DNA from: Ziziphus jujuba
Lineage: Eukaryota; Streptophyta; Magnoliopsida; Rosales; Rhamnaceae
NCBI RefSeq assembly: GCF_031755915.1
Contig: NC_083390.1
Location: 24,299,001 to 24,363,000 of the forward strand
Length of the DNA: 64,000 nucleotides
Direction of reading: 5' to 3'
Of this stretch, positions 47,709-60,508 are shown one piece after another. The position numbers were made by a program, and so were the translations under genes. The notes beneath the pieces are model-generated. The model did not search any database. It was not told where the DNA came from and was given only the letters and a program-made list of their open reading frames with translations. How positions within the stretch are numbered: position 1 is the stretch's first letter; the number at the start of each line of letters is the position of its first letter.

Positions 47709-50400
47709 TATGGTAGGCGACGCACAATCTAAGTAGTGCATCGCCTGTTAACTATATATACCAAAAAAAAAAAAAAAAAAGCTCATTTTTTTTTTTTTTA
47801 TGGTAGGTGATGCACAATCTAATTAGTGCATCGCCTGTTAACTATATATACCCAAAAAAAAAAAAAGCAGCTCAATTTTGGTGTTCTAATATTTTTATAG
47901 GTTTTTTGTTGTTGAAATAAAATTAGATTGATTAAAAGAACGTAAAAAAAAATGTGAGGAGAGAACAGGCGACGTACAATCTAAATAGTGCGTCGCCTGT
48001 TAACTATATATATAAAAAAAAAGAAAAAGAAAAAAAAAACCGGCTTAGTTTTGGCCCTCTAATATTTTTACTGGTTATTTGTTGTTGAAATAAAATTAGA
48101 TTGATTAAAAGAACTAAAAAAAAAAAGACTTTTAAAAAAAAAAGATGTGGAGAGAACAGGCGATGCACAATCTAAATAGTGTGTCGCCTGTTAACTATAT
48201 ATTAAAAAACAAATAACTCTGTTTTGGCGTTCTAATATTTTTATTGGTTATTTGTTGTTGAAATAAAATTAGATTGATTAAAAAAACTAAAAAAAAAAAG
48301 ATAAGGAGAGAACAGGCGACGAACAATCTAAATAGTGCATCGCCTGTTAACTATATATAAAAAAAACAAAAAAACAGCTCAGTTTTGGCACTCTAATATT
48401 TTTACTCGTTATTTGTTGTTGAAATAAAATTAAATTGATTAAAAGAACTAAAAAAAAAAGTGAAGAGAGAATAGGCGACGCACAATCTTATTGGTGCATC
48501 GCCTGTTACATATATAACCAAAAAAAAAAAAAATCAGCTCAGTTATGTTGTTTTAACATTTTTATGGATTATTTGTTGGTGAATTAAAATTAGATTGATT
48601 AAAAGTACTAAAAAAAAAAAGGCAAGGAGAGAACAGGAGATAAACAATCTAAATAGTGGGTCGCCTATTAACTATATATAATAAAAATAAAAAAACAACT
48701 CAGTTTTGGCGCTCTAATATTTTTATTGGTTGTTTATTGTTGAAATAAAATTAGATTGATTAAAAGAACTAAACAAAAAAAGGTAAGGAGAGAATAGGCG
48801 ACGCACAATCTAAACAGTGTGTCACCTGTTAACTATATATAAGAAAATAAAAATAAAAGCTTAGTTTTGGTGCTCTAATATTTTTACTGGTTATTTGTTG
48901 TTGAAATAAAATTAGATTGATTAAAAGAACTAAAAAAAAAAAAAGTGAAGAGAGAACATGTGACGCACAATCTTATTGGTGCGTCGCCTGTTGCATATAT
49001 AACCAAAAAAAAAAAAAAAACAACTCAGTTATATTGCTTTAATATTTTTACGGATTATTTGTTAGTGAATTAAAATTAGATTGATTAAAAGAACTTTAAA
49101 AAAAAAAAAGAAAAAAAAGAGGAGGAGAGAACAGGCGATGCACAATCTATATAGTGCGTTGCCTGTTACATATAAAAAAATAAAAAAAAAAGCTCAGTTT
49201 TGTCGCTATAATATTTTTACTGGTTATTTGTTGTTGAAATAAAATTAGATTGTTTAAAAAACTAAAAAAAATTAGAAAGTAAAGGGAAGAGAACAAGCGA
49301 CGCACAATCTAATTAATGCGTCACCTGTAACATATATAATAAAAAAAATTAACTATATATAATTAAAAAAAAATAGCTCAGTTTTGGTGCTCTAATATCT
49401 TTACTGGTTGTTTATTGTTGAAATAAAATTAGATTGATTAAAAGAACTAAAAAAAAAAAAGGGTGAGGAGAGAACAGGCGACACACAATCTAAACAGTGT
49501 GTCACCTGTTAACTATATATAAAAAAATAAAAAAACAGCTCAGTTTTGGTGCTCTAATATTTTTACTGGTTATTTGTTGTTGAAATAAAATTAGATTGAT
49601 TAAAAGAACTAAAAAAAAAAAGTGAAGAGAGAACAGGTGACGCACAATCTTATTGGTGCGTCGCCTGTTTCATATATAACCAAAAAAAAAAAAAACAGCT
49701 CAGTTATATTGCTTTAATATTTTTACGGATTATTTGTTAGTGAATTAAAATTAGATTGATTAAAAGAACTTAAAAAAAAAAAAAAGAGGAGGAGAGAGAA
49801 CAGGCAACGCACAATCTATATAGTGCGTTGCCTGTTACATATAAAAAAAAAAAAAAAAAGAGATCATTTTTGTCGCTCTAATATTTTTACTGATTATTTG
49901 TTGTTGAAATAAAATTAGATTGTTTAAAAAACTAAAAAAAAATTAGAAAGTAAAGGGAAGAGAACAAGCGACGCACAATCTAATTAAGGCATCGCTTGTA
50001 ACATATATAATAAAAAAAAAAAGCTTGGTTATGCTCCTTTAATTTTTTTATTGCTTATCTGTTGTTGAAATAAAATTATATTGATTAAAAGATCTATAAA
50101 AAAAAAATATAGGAGAGAACAGGCGACACACAATCTAAATAATGTGTCGCTTGTTAACTGTATATTAAAATATATATATATATCTCAGTTTTATCGCTCT
50201 AATATTTTTACTGATTATTTGTTGTTGAAATAAAATTAGATTGTTTAAGAACTAAAAAAAATTAAAAAGTAAAAGGAAGACAACAGGCGACACACAATCA
50301 AAATAGTGTGTTGCCTGTTACCTCTATTAAAAAAAAAAAAAAAACGAAAAAACCAGCTCAGTTATGTTGCTCTAATATTTTTACTGGTTATTTGTAATTG
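47580..50400. repeat. Tandem array 2: about 18 hairpin units of 90-185 bp
   Basis: Each unit has a near-palindrome, typically AACAGGCGACGCACAATC then TAGTGCGTCGCCTGTT. It is followed by an ATATATA-plus-poly-A stretch, CTCAGTTTTGG, CTCTAATATTTTTACTGG and TTGAAATAAAATTAGATTG. Hairpin starts are near 47588, 47714, 47804, 47966, 48156, 48313, 48473, 48636, 48794, 48956, 49130, 49295, 49476, 49633, 49800, 49966, 50119 and 50283. The arms carry many paired changes. It is not protein coding. Confidence 0.8.
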
Positions 50401-50790
50401 AAATAAAAAAATACTATTTAAGAGATTTGTAAGAATAAACTGTACAAGAAAAATTATATAATTGAACAACAACCTCATATAATTAAATTTTATTATTATG
50501 TAAATATAGATTAGTGGTTGGTATTCATTTTTCATGACTAGCATTTAAAAGTAAAATACAATACAGATAAAATATACATGCAGTATTAATGGTGACTCTA
50601 GTCAGCCCCATATTCAGCAATCCTTAACGGATGTGTCGCGTGTTTTTGTTTTTAGCGACCTTTTGAGGTCGATAGTTTTTGGATGCGTCGTATATTTATT
50701 GAATTTTTACTAACGCGTTAACCTCAGAGTCGCGGTTTTGTTTTTTAAGACATGTTTGTTTCGTAGCGTCGCTAAGTGAGTGTCGCTAGA

Positions 50791-51865
50791 TATCAATTTT
50801 CGCATAATGAAAGTTGAGTTAATCATAACATAGTATATAAAACTCATGATTCAGGCAATCAAATTAATTGGATTAAATTTGTTTGTACACAAGGTTGAAA
50901 ATGAATAACGTGAGATACATTTGAATATCAGGGCGATCAAAGGGAATTAGGGTAAAGTTGAAGTAGTGTATGTTAATTATATTTAAGGGTAAAAAATGTA
51001 TAATTTATTAGGGTAGATGATAAAAGTTAAATTAAAAGTGAGTGTGTATAAAATATAATATGGTTATTAAATTTCGTGGTGAAGATAGAATTATCCTCAC
51101 TTTTTTTTTTTTTAAATTACAAAAAACCCTTTTAACTTTTTTCTTTTTTCTTCATCCAATTTCTTTTTTTTTTTTTTTAATTCTTTTCCTAGGGTTCGTT
51201 CTCTTCCTAATTCCCACCGTTCATCACTTATCAGCCACGACTTGTGGGAGAGGAACATTGACAAAAGGAACTCTAGCAGCATTTCTTTAAGAACTCCGGC
51301 GGCCTGCTACAAGGGTTGTTGGAAAAGTGAGAAAATTGCATCTTCCCAGTATTCACTTGATTGTTATCATCCCTTACATGGAAAAGCCATAAAAATTGTT
51401 TATTGCACATTGAGGAAATCAGAGAATTTGAGTTTTTGATGTGTTAAGATTTTTGATCTTCTTCTTGGCTCAAATTGATTGATTTTTTGGTCTATGTGCG
51501 AAGAAAAATCTCAAAACGTCGTTATTTGCCATTAAGTCCATGGCAGCGGAGCTGCATAGTGGATTTTTGGCTGCTACATATTGAAGAAAAGATGAAACCG
51601 TAGAGAAAAAAAAAATGTTCAAAATTTTTTTAAAGGATATGGTTGTTTTAGTAATCTTACATAAAAAAGAGTGTGTAGGTAGAAATTTGAATTGTTTAAA
51701 AGCATTACTCATTTAGATATTAATGATATATCATATGGAGAAGTAATGTTAGCCTAATTGATACAACCCATTTAGACGGTTGAGTTTGTAAGTTCGATTA
51801 TCTTTTTCTCTCTTTAAGGATAGTCCAATATTTAGCAAAACCTTATCTTTAACATACAAAAGTTC
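50791..51865. other. Spacer with an unrecognised short reading frame
   Basis: AT-rich DNA after the CACTA-like relic. A plus-strand frame at about 51180-51439 follows a pyrimidine-rich leader and is less AT-rich than its surroundings. It matches no family I know and has no good start, so I do not call it a gene. Nothing else is supported. Confidence 0.3.
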
Positions 51866-52038
51866 TAAAAATTCTAAAATTTTTGTCCATTGTTTTCTTG
51901 AAAATCAATTATAAGTGAAATTATTTGTTTATGACAAATATTTTTTTTTTGGGGTAATATTATGACACATGTATTTAGAAATTCATTATAATATTATAAA
52001 GAAATGCAATGAAATGCTATAAGTTATTTATTGCATGT

Positions 52039-52083
<45 letters not shown>

Positions 52084-52950
52084 TACTATTACCAAAAAAA
52101 AAAAAAAAAGAAAAAAAAATGGTAGCAATAATAAATGATGTCCTCTAAGAATTTTATGAGTGACTAAGGAAAGTGACATGAAAGTGGTCCATGATGTTAT
52201 CACTAAATCGTCATTGCATGACGTTAACAATAATTCATCCATTTTAAGTACCGGAATATTTCAACATTGTAATAATATTATTATATTAATTTACAGAGCT
52301 TTGTCTACTATTTTCCAGAATGTAGGGGAGAAAGCTTTATGTGGTGTGGGAAGAAATCCGGAAAGCTGATGATAATAAGGTGGAAAGAATTAGAATTAAA
52401 ATGGACCAAAAAAAGCTCTGTTATTCAAAGCCAATATTGCTTATACATCTATCTGTCTTCATGTCAATGGATTCTATAACCATTTTATCTACATGAAGTT
52501 TCACACTCTAGCTATTTTCTTTTTTGTTGTTGTTGTTGTTATTATTATTACTGTACATTTTCTACCCTTAAAAATGTTAATTATGGTTATCATAAGTTTA
52601 ATACTTTTTTTAAAAAAAGAAAAAGAAAAAAGGTTTGATACCTCTCATAGTGATAGGACTACTTTAAGTTTTCTGTACGTGGGATTGGAAGTAAAGTTAG
52701 TTTGAGAAAACTACTTGTCATTGATTCTATATCACTGAACTGCTAAAATTTTAATGCATGCTTCATTACTTCTTGGTAAAGGGCTAGCTTTTGTTGATTC
52801 AGCATTTTGTTGAATTTTGCTTTTTCTTTTCATTTTTTTCCCATTTTTGTTTTCGTTATTTGCAGTGAAGTCTAAAATATACAGACTGGGAGTGAAATGA
52901 GAATAAAGAAACTTGGATACATTATCAAAACTATTTACATCATATTCCAA
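51866..52950. repeat. Intergenic duplicated block IV, proximal part
   Basis: Aligns with 7290-9340 and 18370-21070 with sizeable deletions. Shared marks include ACTAAATCGTCATTGCATGA near 52202. An (AT)n tract spans 52041-52077. No gene is seen. Confidence 0.55.
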
Positions 52951-54530
52951 AAAAAAAAAAAAAAAAAAATCCTCCCTCCCTAGCATCTCACTCTAGTATC
53001 TTCTTCTCCTCTCCCCGTTTTTCTCTCTACTCTATCTCCCTCCCTACATTCTCCCCCTATTTTCTCACTACCAACTTTCCTTCCTATTTCTCTCCTCTCT
53101 ATTTTCCTTCCACTTCCTCTCTCTCCACTTTCTCTACATTTACTCTCTATTTTCTCTCCTTAATTTCTCTTTCCCTACTTCATTTGCTTAATTTCTCTCC
53201 CTCCACATTCTTTCCCCTCTCTTCTTTTTTTACACTTTCTCTACTACATTCTCTTTCATTCTTCTTTTTAATTTCTCTAATTGCAAAATTCTAGTTATCC
53301 TCCCTTTGACCCACTATTGTCATGAGGTAAAATAATTTATTTCATAAACTATTAATATTAGATTTTGTGAAATTCCAATTTATGTCCTTTACTTTCTCAA
53401 TTTTGCGAGTTTTTTAAAGTATATAGTCATAATTTACTGTTTTGTTTTAAAAGTTTACAATTTCTTATCCAATAAATTAAAATCTGAAAGTCAAATTTTT
53501 TTTATTTGTATTGATCTATTTGTATTTTTAAAACTATGACATAACTTTCGTAAATTTAAAACTTTTCATTTATAATAAAATAATGTAGTTACTTGAATTA
53601 AATAAAAACATACGATCCTTTTTTAAAAAATAAAAAATAAAAAATCAAGGTTACTTGTAATTCTTTTTTTTTTTTTGGCACCGATTGGTTTTTCTACGTG
53701 TATTTTTTTTTTTAACCAAAAAACATTTAAGCTGTTAAAATTTAGCAATATTTTTTTAATATATTTTAGTTGTGTTTTTCTACATGTAATTCGGTTCATT
53801 TTTCTTAGAACGTATGTTCTTTCTGTTCCATGAGAAAAATATATATTATTTGCCTTCAAAACAAAAACTATAGCCTTTCTATTTTTTTTAAAGAATAATA
53901 AAATATATAGTCTTTTTAGTAAATACAAATGTCATTTTCGGTTTTTTCTTTTTAATGAAAAAAATAAATTTTCCCTTTTATTTTTGTTTTCATTAAAGTA
54001 TTTATTCCAATGAGAAGTTGTAGTTTTTTTTTTTTTTTAATAAAAGAAACATAAAATAATTAAATCATATTTTTAATTTTTTTTTTGTTTTTAATTTTAA
54101 TTTCAAGGGCATAATGGAATTTCACAAAATATAAAATTAACACACTCCATGAAACAATCCATTTTACCACATAACAATAAGGTCATCAAGAATTGCAATT
54201 AGAAAGTGCGACGAGAAATTATTTTGAGAAAATAAAAAACAAATGTAATAAGAAGAAAATTAAAAGATAAATAAGAAAACAAAGAGGAAAAAGTAAACAC
54301 AGATAGTAGATGTAAATAGGCAGAGAAAAGTGGGAAAATAAAAGTTAAACAGAGAAAGTAAAAGAGATAAATAAAAGAGAAAGCAAGGAGATAAAAGAAA
54401 GAGAGAAAACAGAAAGTCAAAAGGGAAATAGAAAAGAGAAAGCAGAGAGACAGATTGAAGTGGGAAAGAAAGCGAGGAAGAGAGAGGGGCACACACACAC
54501 AGCAGAGAGAGGAAGAGACTTGCCAACCCC
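52950..54530. mobile_element. Inverted-repeat element, copy IV
   Basis: A pyrimidine-rich arm at 52970-53290 is mirrored by a purine-rich arm at 54200-54520. Inner arms near 53295-53390 and 54110-54200 share CTATTGTCATGAGG-like and TTTTGTGAAATTCCA-like sequence in inverted orientation. It is homologous to the elements at 9395 and 21140 and sits at the same place in its block. Confidence 0.42.
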
Positions 54531-55732
54531 AGCAGTCTTCTTCCTCCCAAACCCAAAAAACATTTATCTTTTATTATTATCAATATATAATACAACACAG
54601 TGTCACAGAAACTGAATTTCAAGTCCAAATTTTAAGGAATTGGATCAATATCTGTCGTGGCTCTCAAAATGTCTGCTTCTTTCTCTGAATATTACTGTCC
54701 AGAAACTATAACTGCCCCTGAAATAATATTAAATGCAACACGCGAAATAGTGAATTCAAAATCCACCAAAACCACCCTGACCAAAAAATATATATTTATA
54801 TACATATACACCAAAACTGACAATATAATACCAGCAAAAAAAAAAAAAAAAAAATGCATACTATAAACAAAACTCAAACAATCAAACAACACAACAAACT
54901 ACAGATCAATTGCATTACGAAGCAATAATGAATAGAAAAGTAAAACACAAAAGTTACAATGAATCAATCAGTCAAGTCTGTTACAACTTTTAGTTAAGTC
55001 CATTGCAACTTTTAGATATCATATATGCCTCATTTAGTTAAGTCTATTGCAACTTTAATTGTCAACTTATATACTTAAGAAAATATATCTGAATTAATTG
55101 ATCATTTAATAAAATTAGATCTAACCAACATTCATTTTATATAACCCTAATGAACATTAAATTTCGATAACACTTAAAATGTGATAATGTTCTAGTGGGA
55201 AACAGTTTATTTTAATGAACTATCAAAGGCTCAAATTTTTTAGGACAAAATGCTTCATACAGAGTCCAACCAATAAGAGCAAATAATACTAATGCAGGTC
55301 ATGTTGCTGTACTCATACGGTGTTTATAGCATGTAATAATGAATAATAGTACAATAAGAGAAGGAACATTATGAAATGACCATATAAAAAAATATAGATG
55401 AATATATCATGTCAGATGATGGAGCAAAAATCTAACCGCATGTCAGATGAATATAAAAAATTGATTCAAGTGATTGTAGATGGTCCAACAAGGTAATTTG
55501 AAATTAGGGTATAAGGACGTTAAAATCAACCAAGTTTTGGGAGGAATTCCAAGAGAAAATAATAGACTAGCAAAGTAAACCAAGAAAAAAGATAAGGCAA
55601 GGTTATGGGGAAAAAGACATGATTGTCTTCGCTCTAGAAGAAAATATGGGTCCAAATCTAGTGACATATGTGTGAGTGAAGGACTAAGTAAGATACATAG
55701 AGAGAAAGACGAAAGCAAAAAAAAATTGTACG

Positions 55733-55845
55733 TCCATATTTGTTCTGTCGTTTGATTTCTTTTCTCCACCTGGCTTTCCTTTCCACCAACATGGATACAA
55801 GGTGCCACTGTTCATAAAAAAACAGAAGCATATTAATATCTGGTA
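55733..55845 (-). pseudogene. RopGEF (PRONE)-like second-exon relic, copy c
   Basis: The minus strand reads DINMLLFFYEQWHL and then MLVERKARWRKEIKR, followed by a GT. It is closer than copy b to the RopGEF pattern xERKARWRKEI, though a T-run length difference changes the reading frame relative to copy b. No flanking intact exons. Confidence 0.4.
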
Positions 55846-56348
55846 AGATAGGTAACTTGTTCAAGAGGAAGAATGGAAAAAATGATAGATAAGTTGACCA
55901 GCACAATTAATATCTTGCAAGGAATAAGAAAAGAATATTCGATAATTTGCAAACCAAATTGAAAAATAGGATGCACTTACACAGGTTTGGAGACCTTGGC
56001 AGTTTATACTATTCGGTCACCAGAAAACCATCCTCAATAATATCTTTTATCAACAAGAAAGCAATTAGAGAGATCAACCTAACTTACTAGCAATGTTTGT
56101 TAAAACTCGAGATCAACCCAAAACCAATTATGCAAACCTCTCTTTTGTTTAAGTTAATCAGAGGATCTATAAAATAAAATTCACGAAGAATGCAAGGAAC
56201 TTGAACAAAGCAAAGCAATGAGATCAATTTCTTTAAAACGCCATACAATCAACAAAAAATAAAGCAATGAAATTTGAGAGAGAAAGAGAGAGGATATAAT
56301 GTCAATACAAACAGCAATCAATTCCACATAAAGGCATCTAGTGGCTGC

Positions 56349-56480
56349 TACCTGTGGCATTTTGGCATTACAGCATCACATACTTCCTTCCCTTGGCCAG
56401 AATATGGTACATGCAAAGTAAGAAAATATGCCAGCGTGAAGTCCATCAAATTAGAGAAGAAGACAATTGTAACACAAAAT
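56349..56480 (-). pseudogene. RopGEF (PRONE)-like first-exon relic, copy c
   Basis: The minus strand encodes LAYFLTLHVPYSGQGKEVC and then DAVMPKCH before CCACAG|GTAGCAG. It is a close relative of the exon at 24497-24626. The partner exon relic is at 55733-55845, in the same order as in copy b. Confidence 0.4.
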
Positions 56481-56915
56481 AAAAAGCAAAATGATAAATT
56501 ATCATCTTATTCCAAGGCAATTGTAAAACAAGACACAATAATTACCTTCTATTCCATGACAAACAAATTTAAATAATGAAACACATGCAACAACTGCAGA
56601 CATAGTTTGCACAGCACAACTTTTTATAAAACTGATTTAGTACAATGAGGCAGGACCTTAGTAAATGTCTGATCATGTTTTACTGAAATAAACAGTCGCT
56701 TTTTGATACAGGCATAATCCATCACCCAAACTTCTATTGTGGGTTCTGTTACAAGCCCCATTTCCATTTCAATCTAGATACAGTATCAACTACCAAAAGG
56801 ATCTGTATGAAAATGAAAAAGATTAATATACCTCTATTAGATTTTTCATGACTGTTGTTCTAGATTTCCTAGATATGTTTACAGGAAGCATGGCAAATTA
56901 GTTATATTGGATGTA

Positions 56916-57522
56916 TGTCATATTGGTGTAGCAGTTCCACAAGAGGCTCTAACATTAAGTTTCTAGATAGTGTAAACAAGCTTCTTAGTTCCCATCTTCC
57001 TTTGAAAAGAATCACGAAGAAAACTAGTTCTCATAAAAGTGCCTCTTTAGAAGTCAAATAGAAAAAAAACACATCAAGCACTTTTGGAAGGATTAAAAAA
57101 AAAAAAAAAAAAAAAAAAAGGACCTTGCAGATTGCACTTTCAGTGGGGGGGAAAAATGGTTTTCTAAGAAAATATCCTTTCAACAAATAAAAATTCCACA
57201 AGTTTAAAACTATAGAAACTTGTCATATTGGTGTAGCAGTTCCACAAGAGGCTCTAACATTAAGTTTCTAGATAGTGTAAACAAGCTTCTTAGTTCCCAT
57301 CTTCCTTTGAAAAGAATCACGAAGAAAACCAGTTCTCATAAAAGTGCCTCTCTAAAAGTCAAATAGAAAAAAAGTACATCAAGCACTTTTGGAAGGATAA
57401 AAAAAAAAAAAAAAAAAAAAAGGACCTTGCAGATTGCACTTTCAGGGGAGGAAAAAAATGGTTTTCTAAGAAAATATCCATTCAACAAATAAAAATTCCA
57501 CAAGTTTAAAACTATAGAAACT
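56916..57522. repeat. Direct tandem duplication, 2 x about 305 bp
   Basis: TGTCATATTGGTGTAGCAGT begins at 56916 and again at 57221. The two units are nearly identical to ACTATAGAAACT, differing mainly in poly-A length. More degenerate relatives follow at 57523-57840, 58670-58920 and 58930-59260, and lie at 25110-26200. Confidence 0.85.
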
Positions 57523-60508
57523 GATTAGGTAGGTATGCCCAATTCCCATTTTCCTTTGTAAAGGATTTCAAAGAAAACTAGTTCTCATAAATGTGCCTCT
57601 TCAAAAAGTCCAATTAAAAAAAATAAATAAAAATAAAAAAGTACATCAAGCACTTTTCCCAAAAAAAAACAAAAAAAAAAACAAAAAAACAAAAAGGACC
57701 TTGAGGATTGTACTTTTAGGAAAATTAGTTTTCTAATAGAAAAACCTTGCCAAAAAAGACTTCTACAAGTCAACTATACGGATTTGAATTTCTGAAAAAT
57801 AAGTTCCTAGATAGTGCTTACCCCATTCTTATCTCCCCTTTGAAAATAAGTTCTAAATTAATTAATCATTGAAAGAAACATAGATATATAACAAATAAAT
57901 TTAGATAGTACTTCATAATGTAGAGAAGGAAAAAAAAAAAAAAAAAAAAAACACAATTAACAATAACTTATCAGAAAAAAGTCATACTGACAGAATTCTT
58001 CTTTTAGGTCACAATTCAGTATCTAATTTCCTAAACATTCTCTGACATAGACAGAAATTCTATATTAAATTACATGAACAATAGTTGAAATCCACAAATG
58101 GCTGCTACCTGTGGCATTTTGGCATTACAGCATCACATACTTCCTTCCCTTGCACAGAATATGGTACATGCAAAGTAAGAAAATATGCCAGCGTCAAGTC
58201 TATCACATTAGAGAAGAAGACAATCGTAACACAATATAAAAAGCAAAATGATAAATTATCATCTTATTCAAGACAATTGTAAAACAAGACACAATAATTA
58301 CCTTCTATTCCATGACAAACAAATTTAAATAATAATAAAAAAAGGCATGAAACACATACCATCAGTTACAGACATTATTTGCACAACACAACTTTTTATG
58401 AAATTGATTTAGTATAATGAGGCAGGACCATAGTAAATGTCTGATAATGTTTTACTGAAATAAACAGTCTCTTTTTGATACAGGCATAATCCACCACCCA
58501 GCCTTCTATCTGTGGGTTCTGTTACAACCTCCATTTCCATTTCAATCTAGATACAGTATCAACTACCAAAAGGATCTATATGAAAATGAAAAAGATTAAT
58601 ATACCTCTATGCTTTTTACTAAATATGTTTACAGGAAGCTTGGCAAATTAATTATATTGGATGTGTGTCATATTAGTGTGGCAGTTCTAGAAGATGCTCT
58701 GACATTATGTTTCTAGATACTGTGTAAATAGACTCTCTAGTTCCCAGCTTCCTTTGAAAAGTATCACAACAAAAACTAGTTCTCATAAAAGTGCCTCTTT
58801 AAAAGTCCAATGAAAAAAAAGTACATCGAGCGCTTTTTTAAAAAAGGACATTGCAGATTGCACTTTCAGGGAAAAAAATGGTTTTCTAAGATAATATCCT
58901 TTCATAAGAAAGACTTCCACAAGTTTAAAACTATAGAAATTTATTTTTCTAGATACTGATTAGGTAGACATCCCCATTTCCCAACTTCCTTTGGAAAGGA
59001 TTTCAATGAAAACTAGTTCTCATAAATGTGCCTCTTCAAAAAGTCCAATGGAAAAAAAATGTACATCAAGCACTTTTCAAAAAAAGGACCTCGAGGATTG
59101 CATTTTTAGGAAAATTAGTTTTCTCATAGAAAAACCTTGCCAAAAAAGACTTCTACAAGTTAACTATACGGATTTATTTTTTTGAATTTCTGAAAAATAA
59201 GATTCCTAGATAGTGTGGGATAGACTGACTTACCCATTCTTATCTCCCCTTTGAAAAATAAGTTCTAAATTAATTAATCATTGAAAAAAACATAGATATA
59301 AACAAATAAATTATCAGAAAAAAGTCATACAGACGGAAATTTTCTTTTAGGTCACAATTCAGTATCTAATTTCCTAAACATTCTCTGACTTAGAGAGCAA
59401 ATCCGTATAAAATTTCATGAGCAGCAGTTGAAATCCACAAATGGGTAACAATAGAAAATCAAATTCGACAACAATTTTTAAGGCAAAATTGGAAGATACA
59501 ATGAAAAAATCGTACAGCAAACGACTATGGTTGACCAACTACTACCCCAGTAGTACCACAAAAACCAAAACCCATATTAAAATATGTTTTCCAGCCTCCT
59601 AAAATTCGAAAATATTTTAAAAGAAAACAAACCTGGAATTGAACAAAAACAGCGACAGCGAAGAAATGAATAATCGTAAGGAAAAGTGGGAGAGAGAGGC
59701 CAAGAAGAAACAGAGAATATAGCCGTTGAGAGATACTCTTTTGAAATTTTGAAGAGTCGGAGTGTAGCCGTTGAGAGAGGCTTTTCACTTTTCAAGAGTC
59801 TCGAAGGGGAGTTTCACAAGGATCGCTGACGTGGCATGACGTGGCATTTTATAATCCATTCGATATGTCCGAATGGGGCACCAAACAGACGGTTCGGATG
59901 CTTTTTAAATTTGCTGACGTGTGTTCTATTGAGGATCGTTGATCTGGCATTTATATTTGCCGTTCTATGTGTTTTGACAATCAGAGATCAATTACTTTTT
60001 TTTTTTAAATAAAAATAAAAAGAAAAAGAACAGATTATTATTATTACTTTTTTTTTTCCTTTAAAAAAAAGTATATTTGTAGGTATTTAAAATATGTTCA
60101 GAAATTGAATATAGCTATGAAAATATAAATATAATAAGGAGCAATTAAATGCATGCCAAATCTCTGGTTTCGTCAAATTTGTATTGAAATATTGAATCTC
60201 ATCCTTATTAAATTGCAATTTTTTTAAGTTTACATAAAAAGAAACTAAAAAGTACCATCCCATCACTAATTAATAAATTCGTTTTCTTCTAAAATTTCAT
60301 CACATTAAATTGATAAATTGAAAATATTTAATTTATAATTATAAGAGAAATTTTGGAAGTGATGTGCATCTAAGAAATTCAATTCTAAAATAGAGCTGAA
60401 ATTTTCACATCAAACATTTTTTTTTTTTCCCCTTGCCAATGAATGCAAATATTTTTCCCTCTTTTATTTATTTATTTATTTTCTGGCTGAAGAAAATCTG
60501 AACATGAG
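57523..60508. other. Spacer upstream-to-downstream between block IV and gene C
   Basis: A mosaic of degenerate repeat units (57523-59260), a further RopGEF-like relic at 58100-58230, and a CT-rich leader-like segment at 59630-59780 resembling 26755-26900. AT-rich sequence then leads to the 3' end of gene C. No intact gene is visible. Confidence 0.45.
58100..58230 (-). pseudogene. RopGEF (PRONE)-like first-exon relic, copy d
   Basis: Nearly the same as 56349-56480 on the minus strand, but the GGCCAG site has become GCACAG (SGQGK becomes SVQGK). It still ends at CCACAG|GTAGCAG. It is a local second copy within the same spacer and has no second-exon partner nearby. Confidence 0.38.

Larger units (their letters stand above)
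40690..50790. mobile_element. CACTA-like transposon relic with internal tandem arrays
   Basis: Both ends are dense in short direct and inverted copies of a motif around TTTTTAGCGACGCA / AGCGACTC (40740-41015, 43935-44260 and 50630-50790), as in subterminal repeats of plant CACTA (En/Spm) elements. A transposon-protein relic lies at 44750-44990. The interior also holds a solo LTR insertion and a roughly 4.8 kb tandem array. Clear CACTA...TAGTG termini were not found, so the boundaries are approximate and the superfamily call is tentative. Confidence 0.45.
54531..56915. repeat. Intergenic block IV, distal part
   Basis: Matches 11140-11691 and 16917 onwards, and 22640-24900, with the uninterrupted copia target site near 55130. 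It contains two RopGEF-like relics, listed separately, and no intact gene. Confidence 0.5.

Noticed and set aside
47580..50400. CRISPR-like repeat array
   Set aside because: Units are 90-185 bp with poly-A and AT-rich filler that is itself repeated, not unique spacers, and the context is a plant transposon.
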